From an uncultured Clostridia bacterium (GTDB lineage: Bacteria; Bacillota; Clostridia; Oscillospirales; CAG-382), in the NCBI GenBank assembly GCA_947305675.1, contig CAMZED010000025.1, positions 1 through 15,846 on the forward strand: a stretch of DNA of 15,846 nucleotides, in the 5' to 3' direction. The notes beneath the pieces were generated by a model that searched no databases, was not told the DNA's origin, and worked only from the letters and a program-made list of their open reading frames with translations. Of this stretch, positions 7,269 to 13,753 are shown piece after piece (position 1 is the stretch's first letter; every line of letters starts with the position of its first letter). Both the position numbers and the translations under genes were made by a program.

Positions 7269-8684
7269 ATGACGGACAAATACGAATCGCCTTTGTCTTC
7301 GCGTTATTCCTCGGAGTATATGCAAAAACTTTTCTCGCCGGATAACCGTTACCGCACCTGGCGGCGGCTTTGGGTCTCGCTCGCAAAAGCACAGATGGAG
7401 CTTGGATTGCCCATTACGCCCGAACAAGTCGCCGCGCTTGAGGAGCAGGTCGGTTTTATCGATTATTCTGTCGTCTCCGCGCGTGAAAAGGAAGTACGTC
7501 ACGACGTTATGGCGCACATCTACGCTTTCGGCGTCGCCGCGCCGAAGGCGGCGGGAATAATCCATCTCGGCGCGACAAGCTGTTTTGTCACCGATAACGC
7601 CGATCTTATAATCTACCGCGACGCTTTGGTATATCTGAGGAAAGAACTGCTTAAAACCGCCGCGAATCTGCGCGATTTTGCGCTTGAATACAAAACTCTG
7701 CCTACATTGGGATATACACACTATCAGCCGGCGCAGCTGGTCACCGTCGGCAAGCGCGCGGCTCTTTGGCTTCAGGATATCGTTTCGGATATAAACGAAG
7801 TGGATTTTGTCCTTGAGAACCTTAAATTTCTCGGCTGCCGCGGCACCACGGGAACCGAGGCGAGCTTTATGGATCTTTTCAACGGCGACGAATCCAAGAT
7901 CGATCTTATGAACCGAAAAATAGCGGAAGATTTCGGGTTCGACAAACTGTTCGACGTCTGCGGTCAGACTTATCCGCGCAAACTCGATTCGCGCATACTC
8001 AACGCGCTTTCGTCGATAGCCCAAAGCCTTTACCGCTTCGCAAACGACGTAAGGCTGCTCCAGCACGACAAACAGATCGAGGAACCGTTCGGCAAAGACC
8101 AGATCGGTTCGTCGGCAATGGCTTATAAACGCAATCCGATGCGCTGCGAACGCATCTGCTCGCTTGCAAGATATCTTATCAGCGACGCCGCAAACGCCTC
8201 GTTTACCGCCTCGGTACAGTGGTTCGAACGCACTCTTGACGATTCCGCCAACCGCCGCATTTCGATCCCCGAAGGGTTCCTTTGCGCCGACGCGATAATC
8301 CGTCTTGCACAGAACGTTACCGCGGGATTGCAGGTAAACGAATTTGTAATCGAACGCGATCTTAATAAATACCTTCCGTTTATCGCCACCGAAAATCTGC
8401 TTATGGAGGCTGTAAAACGCGGGGGCGACCGTCAGGAACTTCACGAAGTAATAAGGGTTTGCTCGATGGAAGCCGCGAAACAGATGAATTCCGGAGGAGA
8501 ATGCGACCTGGTCGAACGCCTTGCGAAAGATCCGCGATTCGGGCTGAGCGGGGAAGAGTTAAAAAACCTGCTCGATCCCGCGCTGTATATCGGAAGATGC
8601 GGACGTCAGGTCGATGATTACTGCAAAAAAATCTCCGCACTGCTGGACGGTGTCGAAAGCGGCGGCGCGGATATAAACGTTTGA
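7269..8684 (+). CDS. purB: Adenylosuccinate lyase
   Basis: This 471-residue enzyme of the fumarase/aspartase superfamily removes fumarate from adenylosuccinate (giving AMP) and from SAICAR earlier in purine synthesis. Seen motifs: RHDVMAHIYAFG, LGATSCFVTDNAD, GYTHYQPAQLVTVGKRA with the catalytic His, and the signature loop IGSSAMAYKRNPMRCER with Ser281/282. The length and the YKRNPMR-ER-CSLAR reading resemble the longer, animal-type ADSL rather than the roughly 430-residue Bacillus type; this subtype is also found in Clostridia. The loop has Ala where many have Pro (SAMPYKRNP). GGAG at 7257-7260 is 8 nt from the ATG, 13 bp after purA. The enzyme acts directly on the PurA product, consistent with operon partnership. 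Confidence 0.96.
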   Translation: MTDKYESPLSSRYSSEYMQKLFSPDNRYRTWRRLWVSLAKAQMELGLPITPEQVAALEEQVGFIDYSVVSAREKEVRHDVMAHIYAFGVAAPKAAGIIHLGATSCFVTDNADLIIYRDALVYLRKELLKTAANLRDFALEYKTLPTLGYTHYQPAQLVTVGKRAALWLQDIVSDINEVDFVLENLKFLGCRGTTGTEASFMDLFNGDESKIDLMNRKIAEDFGFDKLFDVCGQTYPRKLDSRILNALSSIAQSLYRFANDVRLLQHDKQIEEPFGKDQIGSSAMAYKRNPMRCERICSLARYLISDAANASFTASVQWFERTLDDSANRRISIPEGFLCADAIIRLAQNVTAGLQVNEFVIERDLNKYLPFIATENLLMEAVKRGGDRQELHEVIRVCSMEAAKQMNSGGECDLVERLAKDPRFGLSGEELKNLLDPALYIGRCGRQVDDYCKKISALLDGVESGGADINV

Positions 8685-8694
8685 AGGTGAAAAA

Positions 8695-10230
8695 ATGCAG
8701 GAAAAGATAATCGTGCTCGATTTCGGCGGGCAATACAATCAGCTTATCGCGCGGCGCGTGCGTGAACAGCAGGTCTACGCCGAGATCGTCCCTTATAACA
8801 AAATTACCGTAGAAGAAATAAAAGCTTCCGGCTGCCGCGGAATTATTTTTACCGGCGGACCGAACAGCGTTTACGAAGAATCTTCGCCCCATTTTGATAA
8901 AGAGATCCTTAACTGCGGGATCCCGGTGCTGGGTATTTGCTACGGGCATCAGCTTATGGCTTATATGGCGGGCGGCAGTATAAAAAGCGCCGAAAACGGC
9001 AGTGAATACGGCAAGACCGAAGTCTTTACCGAACACTGCCCGCTGTTCGAAGGAGTTCCTTCCGAAAGCGTCTGCTGGATGAGCCATACTGATTTTGTAA
9101 GCGAACTGCCATCCGGGTTCAGAACGGTCGCTCATACCGAAAAATGCCCCGTCGCCGCAATGAGTGATGAAAGCCGCCGGCTTTACGGGGTCCAGTTCCA
9201 CCCCGAAGTCACCCATACCGTCTATGGCGGCAAGATCTTGCGTAACTTTTTGTTCGGGATCTGCCGCTGCAAGGGCGAATGGACTATGGACGATTTTGTC
9301 ACTCGCTCGATCGAGAAATACCACGCTATGCTGTGCGGGAAAAAGGTCCTGCTCGGGCTTTCCGGCGGAGTCGATTCATCCGTTGCCGCCGTACTGCTTC
9401 ATAAAGCCGTCGGGCGCGATCTCGTTTGCGTTTTTGTCGATCACGGCCTGCTGCGTAAAGGCGAGGGCGATCTTGTCGAAAAAACCTTCAAAGACCGGTT
9501 CGGTCTCAACCTTATCCGCGTCGACGCAAGCGATAGATTCCTCGCCCGCCTCTCGGGTGTTACCGAGCCCGAAAAGAAGCGCAAGATCATCGGCGAGGAA
9601 TTCATTCGCGTGTTCGAGCAGGAAGCCCGCAAACTCGGCAATATCACCGTGCTCGCTCAAGGGACGATATACCCCGACGTGGTCGAAAGCGGACGCGGCG
9701 ATTCCGCGGTGATAAAAAGCCACCACAACGTAGGCGGATTGCCGTCGGTGATGGATTTCGAAAAGATAGTCGAGCCCCTGCGCGATCTGTTTAAAGATGA
9801 AGTCCGCGCCGTTGGCGAAAAACTCGGTATCCCGCGCGAGCTGGTCTGGCGCCAGCCGTTCCCCGGCCCCGGGCTTGCCGTAAGGGTGATCGGAGATATC
9901 ACAAAGGAAAAACTCGATATCCTGCGCGAAGCCGACGCGATTTTCCGCGAAGAAGTCGAATCTTCCGACGCGCGCGGGATCGCAAGCCAATATTTCGCCG
10001 TGCTTACCGATACGCGCTCGGTCGGAGTTATGGGTGACGCGCGCACTTACGGCAAGACGGTGGTCCTGCGCAGCGTAACTACCGACGACTTTATGACCGC
10101 GGAATGGACGCGCCTTCCTTACGATCTGCTCGAACGCGCCAGTAACCGCATCACCAACGAGGTAAAAGGCGTGTCGCGCGTGCTTTACGATATAACTTCA
10201 AAACCTCCCGCAACCGTGGAATTCGAATGA
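8695..10230 (+). CDS. guaA: GMP synthase (glutamine-hydrolysing)
   Basis: This 511-residue two-domain enzyme converts XMP to GMP using ATP and glutamine. The N-terminal class I glutamine amidotransferase domain (about 1-190) has the triad Cys82 (GICYGHQ), His169 and Glu171 (VQFHPEV). The ATP pyrophosphatase domain has the PP-loop SGGVDSS at 223-229. The C-terminal dimerisation domain ends in the conserved ITSKPPATVEFE. The length is standard and nothing is missing. AAGGTGA just after the purB stop serves as ribosome binding site; the 10-bp gap indicates co-transcription and coupling. Together with purA and purB the operon supplies AMP and GMP, but guaB (IMP dehydrogenase), which makes XMP, is not in this window. 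Confidence 0.98.
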   Translation: MQEKIIVLDFGGQYNQLIARRVREQQVYAEIVPYNKITVEEIKASGCRGIIFTGGPNSVYEESSPHFDKEILNCGIPVLGICYGHQLMAYMAGGSIKSAENGSEYGKTEVFTEHCPLFEGVPSESVCWMSHTDFVSELPSGFRTVAHTEKCPVAAMSDESRRLYGVQFHPEVTHTVYGGKILRNFLFGICRCKGEWTMDDFVTRSIEKYHAMLCGKKVLLGLSGGVDSSVAAVLLHKAVGRDLVCVFVDHGLLRKGEGDLVEKTFKDRFGLNLIRVDASDRFLARLSGVTEPEKKRKIIGEEFIRVFEQEARKLGNITVLAQGTIYPDVVESGRGDSAVIKSHHNVGGLPSVMDFEKIVEPLRDLFKDEVRAVGEKLGIPRELVWRQPFPGPGLAVRVIGDITKEKLDILREADAIFREEVESSDARGIASQYFAVLTDTRSVGVMGDARTYGKTVVLRSVTTDDFMTAEWTRLPYDLLERASNRITNEVKGVSRVLYDITSKPPATVEFE

Positions 10231-10360
10231 TCTCGGTCAAGTTCGTAATAACCGCCGGGAGCACTGCGGTGAGATATCCGACCGCGATAAGGAGTATTAT
10301 TTCAAAAATCTTAAAATAGACCCCGATATTTAAAATTCGCGCCAAAACGTGTTGATTTTA

Positions 10361-10411
10361 AAAAAATGCCGGCTGAAAAAAGGAGTTTTCCTAACTTCAG
10401 CCGGCTTTTAT
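10361..10411. terminator. Bidirectional terminator between guaA and the lipid kinase gene
   Basis: GCCGGCTGAA (10368-10377) pairs perfectly with TTCAGCCGGC (10396-10405), and an inner AGGA/TCCT pairing is possible in the loop. TTTT follows on the plus strand, and a run of seven Ts (complement of 10360-10366) on the minus strand. It can end both the purine operon and the converging lipid operon. The rest of the gap at 10231-10457 shows no credible gene. Confidence 0.88.
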
Positions 10412-10457
10412 AAACCGTATTTCAAAGTTGATCGCCGAAAGCGGGAATTTTACCGAT

Positions 10458-11363
10458 TCAAACCGCCGCCGGTTCCTTTAAAGAATTCTTTGCGGGAACT
10501 TTTGCGAAAACTTCGTATTTAGATATGTTCAGATAAGTCTCGCCGTCGATCTGCAGCGCAACGGGACGGTCGAACTCGACCACAACGTGTTTTCCGGTGA
10601 AAACCTTGCACATCGGGTTCTTGACGTGTTCGCCTTTGAATATCGCGGGAAACGCCATAAGCGTTCTCAGTCTTCCCGCTCCGTTGAACACAAGCGTCGA
10701 AACCGTGTCGTTTTTAAGCCGGTTCTGATCCGGCGTTGCGATCATTCCGCCGCCGTACATCCTGCCGTTCATCGTCGGGGTCAGCCAAACTTTTTTGAAT
10801 TCGCGCTTGACTCCGTCGATGGTGACTGTAGCGTTGGTGGGCTTATAGTGGAACAAAAGCCCTTTTATCGCGATAGAGGTGTAGTTTATGGATTTTCCGT
10901 CGCCTTTTGCGCGGAGCTTGTCGCCGACTTCACAGCAATATCCGTCTATACCGTAGCCGATCCCGTTTACAAACTTATGCTCTTCGCCGTTAATAACCAC
11001 GGTCGGCAGATCGACGATATATTTTTTCACGTCGATCGGCTCCTTCTGATCATCCACGCTTATTCCGAGATCGTTAAGAAAATCGTTCCCGGTGCCGGTG
11101 GCGTAAAACAGTATGTCGTTTTCGGGAATCGATTCGTAAGCGTCGTTGGCGAAGCGGCTCAAGGTTCCGTCGCCGCCGCAGACGACGATCGCCACGTCTT
11201 TCGAAAGCCCGGCAAAAAACGCCCTGTAATCTTTGATCGAAGTAATGTCGTGCTTTGAGACCTCGGCTCCGTTAAGCGATTCGATCAGCGATTCCACCGA
11301 ATTCTTGCCGGATCCGTTGCCCGATTTAGGATTAAACAGAATGCAATACTTTTTCATTGTCAT
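10458..11363 (-). CDS. Diacylglycerol kinase family lipid kinase
   Basis: This 301-residue protein belongs to the DAGK-catalytic (YegS/DgkB-like) family, which phosphorylates diacylglycerol or related lipids with ATP at the membrane face. Visible motifs are the N-terminal FNPKSGNGSGKN, the nucleotide-binding VVCGGDGTLSRFAND (GGDGT) near residue 60-70, and TGTGNDF near 91-97. The C-terminal beta-sandwich includes GYGIDGYCCEVG and VALQIDGE. The exact substrate cannot be told. The reading frame overlaps the end of plsC by 32 bp. Two starts compete: ATG 11363 is 4 nt from AGGAG, and ATG 11357 (MKKYC) is 10 nt from it; the second is at least as likely. The overlap and shared theme with plsC suggest that both channel lipid into phosphatidic acid. 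Confidence 0.88.
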   Translation of the reverse strand: MTMKKYCILFNPKSGNGSGKNSVESLIESLNGAEVSKHDITSIKDYRAFFAGLSKDVAIVVCGGDGTLSRFANDAYESIPENDILFYATGTGNDFLNDLGISVDDQKEPIDVKKYIVDLPTVVINGEEHKFVNGIGYGIDGYCCEVGDKLRAKGDGKSINYTSIAIKGLLFHYKPTNATVTIDGVKREFKKVWLTPTMNGRMYGGGMIATPDQNRLKNDTVSTLVFNGAGRLRTLMAFPAIFKGEHVKNPMCKVFTGKHVVVEFDRPVALQIDGETYLNISKYEVFAKVPAKNSLKEPAAV

Positions 11364-12108
11364 TTATCTCCTCGGTTTTAGATTTCGGATCCAAAAAACT
11401 CTCAAGCGATTCTCTTACGTGCGTGCTCAGTTCGTTGGTGGAGCAGGCGTGCACCTGTTCTTTGGGGATAAGTTCTAAAAAGTCGACGTAAACGTGCGTG
11501 CGGCGCCTTATATAGTTTTTGTGGATGTTTTCGGTGCCGCGCACCGCGCAGACGACAATCGGAACGTCGGCTTTCTGCGCTATTCTGAAAATTCCGGTGT
11601 GGAAGGGGAGCAGGAGCGATTCACTTTTGTTGCGCGTCCCCTCGGGATAAACCCCCACCGAAACGTAATCTTTTTTGATCTTTTCAGCCGCTGCGTTAAG
11701 CGTTCGCGCGGCGTTGATCGCGTTAGAACGGTCTATGCCCATAAAAGCGCATTTGCGGATTATCTTGCCCCAAAACGGAACTTTAAAGTTTTCCGGCTTC
11801 GAAATAAAAGCCAGGTCGCGGTCTTTAAGCACCAGCCAGGTAACTATCGGATCATAGTTGGAAATATGATTTCCCACAAGCAAAAACCTGCTGTCCGTAG
11901 GAACGTTTTCCATCCCCGAAACATGCAGTTTCACCCTTATCAGCACCATCGCTATCGCGGTGGAGCTGTTTAAAAGAAATCTGAAATAGCGGCTGCTTTT
12001 TTCGCACTCGCGACTTTCGTCGACAAACAGCGTGCTGACCACGATCAAAACGCAATAGGCGACAAACAGCAAAAACAGCGCAAGCAGACAAATGCCCAAA
12101 TATTTCAT
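11332..12108 (-). CDS. plsC: 1-acyl-sn-glycerol-3-phosphate acyltransferase family protein (PlsC-like)
   Basis: This 258-residue membrane-associated acyltransferase probably adds the second acyl chain to lysophosphatidic acid, giving phosphatidic acid. An N-terminal membrane helix (about 4-27) precedes the catalytic domain. NHISNYD (near residue 85) is the NHxxxxD motif with the catalytic His, and YPEGTRNKSE (near 158-167) is the acyl-acceptor-binding EGTR motif. The length is typical. The start has almost no Shine-Dalgarno sequence. Instead, ATG 12108 stands one base after a TAA (12112-12110) in the frame that would be used by an intact DUF308 gene, which suggests translational coupling to it. 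The end overlaps the lipid kinase gene. Other PlsC-superfamily acyltransferases cannot be excluded. Confidence 0.88.
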   Translation of the reverse strand: MKYLGICLLALFLLFVAYCVLIVVSTLFVDESRECEKSSRYFRFLLNSSTAIAMVLIRVKLHVSGMENVPTDSRFLLVGNHISNYDPIVTWLVLKDRDLAFISKPENFKVPFWGKIIRKCAFMGIDRSNAINAARTLNAAAEKIKKDYVSVGVYPEGTRNKSESLLLPFHTGIFRIAQKADVPIVVCAVRGTENIHKNYIRRRTHVYVDFLELIPKEQVHACSTNELSTHVRESLESFLDPKSKTEEINDNEKVLHSV

Positions 12109-12109
12109 A

Positions 12110-12190
12110 TTATTCTTCGTCTTTCTCGGTAAATTCAGCCTCTATCGCTTCATCGTCCGGCAATTTTTCCCAGGCGAACGACCCGAAAGC
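12110..12190 (-). other. Out-of-frame coding tail of the DUF308 gene (restored C-terminus)
   Basis: In the -1 frame relative to the main DUF308 frame, this segment encodes a soluble acidic tail (AWEKLPDDEAIEAEF, then TEKDEE) and ends at TAA 12112-12110, abutting the plsC ATG. The acidic composition and the tight junction with plsC argue that this is the true 3' end of the gene. No good slippery heptamer is in the right phase, so a one-base deletion (mutation or assembly error) is favoured over programmed frameshifting. Confidence 0.6.
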
Positions 12191-12714
12191 CGGTTGGTCA
12201 ACCCCTCGACAACGAGCGACGCACCGAGAATCACGGCGACGATCTTGGCGCTGTCCCAGGGTTTTATTATAAGAAGCAAAGCGACCGCCGCGTTGATAAC
12301 GGCTAAAACCAGGGTAAAAATCCAACTTTTTATGCCGATCCTGCGCGATTTTACAGCAAAGATGATCTTTGTGAACGAATCGAGAAACAGTATCGCCCCG
12401 ACAAGGGTATAAACGATGTTCGAAACGCCCTCGGGATTGATTGCGGTGAATATGCCGACCACCATAAGTGCGGCGCCCGCTACCGCTTCGTAAGGGAGCT
12501 TGCTTGTTACCGGGCTGCCGTAAAGGAAGCGCAGTACGATAAACGTTCCAAGCAGTGCCGCCGTTATCCCAAACACGCGCAGCGCGATAATAAGCAGCGT
12601 TTCGGGCAGGATGATAAACATTACGCCGACGGCGCAAACGATAAGCGGAATGACGATATTTATTAATTTTTCGGTTTTTGTCATGGCTTTCACGGGATGA
12701 TCGGCGTTTTTCAT
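12142..12714 (-). CDS. DUF308 (HdeD-like) membrane protein, probably frameshifted near the C-terminus
   Basis: The frame gives 190 residues with about six short membrane helices and the glycine-rich segments typical of DUF308/HdeD-like proteins (ALRVFGITAALLGTFIV, EAVAGAALMVVGI, VGAILFLDSFTKIIFAVKSRRIG, VAVILGASLVVEGLTN). No biochemical role is established for clostridial members. After GLTNRL the frame ends in a basic, uncharacteristic tail and a TAG at 12144-12142. In the -1 frame the same DNA reads FGSFAWEKLPDDEAIEAEF and then TEKDEE, an acidic tail of the kind I expect for these proteins, and stops at 12110, one base before plsC. One extra base in the TTT run at 12188-12186 would join the two. 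Start: ATG 12714, with a GGA-containing purine-rich stretch upstream; ATG 12684 is the alternative. The gene lies 49 bp after the exonuclease gene. Confidence 0.75.
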   Translation of the reverse strand: MKNADHPVKAMTKTEKLINIVIPLIVCAVGVMFIILPETLLIIALRVFGITAALLGTFIVLRFLYGSPVTSKLPYEAVAGAALMVVGIFTAINPEGVSNIVYTLVGAILFLDSFTKIIFAVKSRRIGIKSWIFTLVLAVINAAVALLLIIKPWDSAKIVAVILGASLVVEGLTNRLSGRSPGKNCRTMKR

Positions 12715-12728
12715 TTTCTCTCGTTCCT

Positions 12729-12750
12729 TTTATTATTAATTTATTATTAA
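12729..12750. repeat. Two tandem copies of an 11-bp AT-only unit
   Basis: TTTATTATTAA occurs twice head to tail (12729-12739 and 12740-12750) in the 49-bp gap between the exonuclease and DUF308 genes. It may be a simple-sequence spacer, or part of an AT-rich promoter or upstream element for the DUF308 operon. No clear -35/-10 pair can be assigned. Confidence 0.7.
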
Positions 12751-12763
12751 TTCCGGCGCGGCT

Positions 12764-13609
12764 TTATGCCTGCACGGTTTCGGGCTCGGTGACGTTCGGC
12801 GATGTGTCGGAACTATCGGTGAACCATATGCAGCCGTAATAGGGTTTGTCGCTCTTCGCGGCGCGGATTATGCGGTTGCAGACGTTGCTTTTTGTCTTTT
12901 CATCGCCGGGATCCTGCTTTTTCCCCGCAAGTATCCAATCCGCCGCTCTGCCGAAGGACGAAAAAGCGAATTCGCGCCCGCTGCTCACCCTTATCGCGTG
13001 GACCTTGCCGCGTTTCAGTTCGGTATATCCGAGGTTTCCTTTGGCGGATCTTTCTTTAAGCTGATCGATCCGGTATTCCGGGAATGGGCATTCCCGGATA
13101 ATTTCGTTTATCGAGTTTTCATATACGAACTTAAGACACATCGCGTCGTCGAGCGAGTTATGAGTCTGCTCCACGTGCTCCCCGACGTAATGATCGTAAA
13201 CTTTGCTCAGCCCCACCGGCTGCCATATACCGTAATGCCTTGCAAGATCGAGCGAATAATCGCGCAGGGTGCAATGCACGAGAGCCAAAGCGCTCTGCGC
13301 CGTAAACGACGATATGTAAAGCATCGTTTTCTCGACAAAATGCCTGTCGCAATTACCATAGCAGAAAAATTCCGCCGTGACGCTCTTGTCGATCCATTCG
13401 AAAAACGCCGAAAAAGCCTCGTCCGCGGTGGGCGCCGCCTCAAGGTCTCTTCGCTTTATACCGGTAAGTTCGGTTATGAACGAAGTCAACTGACCGGGAC
13501 TGTGTGGCTTCACCAGTGAATAGAATTGCCGCCCGTTTTCATCGACGCAACCGACCGATATTATTTCGTTGGAATATTGAGTTGCTTCAAAATCTATAAA
13601 ATATTTCAT
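12764..13609 (-). CDS. DEDDh 3'-5' exonuclease with C-terminal NUMOD1-like module
   Basis: This 281-residue protein has a DnaQ/RNase T-type exonuclease domain (about 1-170). ExoI is DFE with Asp6 and Glu8, ExoII is YGNCD with Asp88, and ExoIII is THNSLDD with His150 and Asp155; all five metal and catalytic residues of the DEDDh class are present. It should degrade single-stranded DNA or RNA 3' to 5' in the cytoplasm. The C-terminal part (about 195-265) is separate: GKVHAIRVSSGREFAFSSFG, then AADWIL, SNVCNRIIRAAKSD and YYGCIWF, a pattern like the NUMOD1 DNA-binding module known from homing endonucleases. That match is by eye. The start must be ATG 13609 because ExoI begins at residue 6. There is no ribosome binding site, and the promoter almost touches the ATG. 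The polarity of the last tail (DTSPNVTEPETVQA) suggests disorder. Confidence 0.85.
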   Translation of the reverse strand: MKYFIDFEATQYSNEIISVGCVDENGRQFYSLVKPHSPGQLTSFITELTGIKRRDLEAAPTADEAFSAFFEWIDKSVTAEFFCYGNCDRHFVEKTMLYISSFTAQSALALVHCTLRDYSLDLARHYGIWQPVGLSKVYDHYVGEHVEQTHNSLDDAMCLKFVYENSINEIIRECPFPEYRIDQLKERSAKGNLGYTELKRGKVHAIRVSSGREFAFSSFGRAADWILAGKKQDPGDEKTKSNVCNRIIRAAKSDKPYYGCIWFTDSSDTSPNVTEPETVQA

Positions 13610-13616
13610 AAAATCT

Positions 13617-13644
13617 ATTATAAACTATTTTTCATGAAAAGCAA
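13617..13644 (-). promoter_or_regulatory. Promoter of the exonuclease gene, apparently giving a leaderless mRNA
   Basis: On the minus strand a perfect TATAAT (13622-13617) is preceded after 16 bp by TTGCTT (13644-13639, 4 of 6). Only seven bases (AGATTTT) separate the -10 box from the ATG at 13609, so the usual start point falls at or within a base or two of the A of the ATG. No Shine-Dalgarno sequence is present. Confidence 0.6.
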
Positions 13645-13702
13645 GTTTTTTGTAAAAAATTCCCGATTTTTGTTGTTTTCAACACGTTTCCGCGCAAAAA
13701 GC

Positions 13703-13743
13703 AAAAAAACGGCGGGACGCAAAGCGTGTGCTTCACAGTCCCG
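13703..13743 (-). terminator. Intrinsic terminator after the transglutaminase-like gene
   Basis: On the minus strand CGGGAC (13743-13738) pairs with GTCCCG (13718-13713), with a possible inner TGTG/CACA helix, and after CCG a run of seven Ts (13709-13703) follows. It separates the surface protein gene from the exonuclease promoter. The plus strand also carries five Ts after the stem. Confidence 0.8.
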
Positions 13744-13753
13744 TCTTTTTAAG

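Noticed and set aside
10151..10345. 64-codon minus-strand frame with a hydrophobic stretch
   Set aside because: It needs a TTG start, has no ribosome binding site, overlaps the conserved end of guaA by 80 bp and matches nothing I recognise.
12142..12200. Programmed -1 frameshift in the DUF308 gene at GGGAAAAATT
   Set aside because: The heptamers there are not in the correct phase for a canonical X XXY YYZ slip, and no downstream stimulatory structure is evident. A one-base deletion is simpler.
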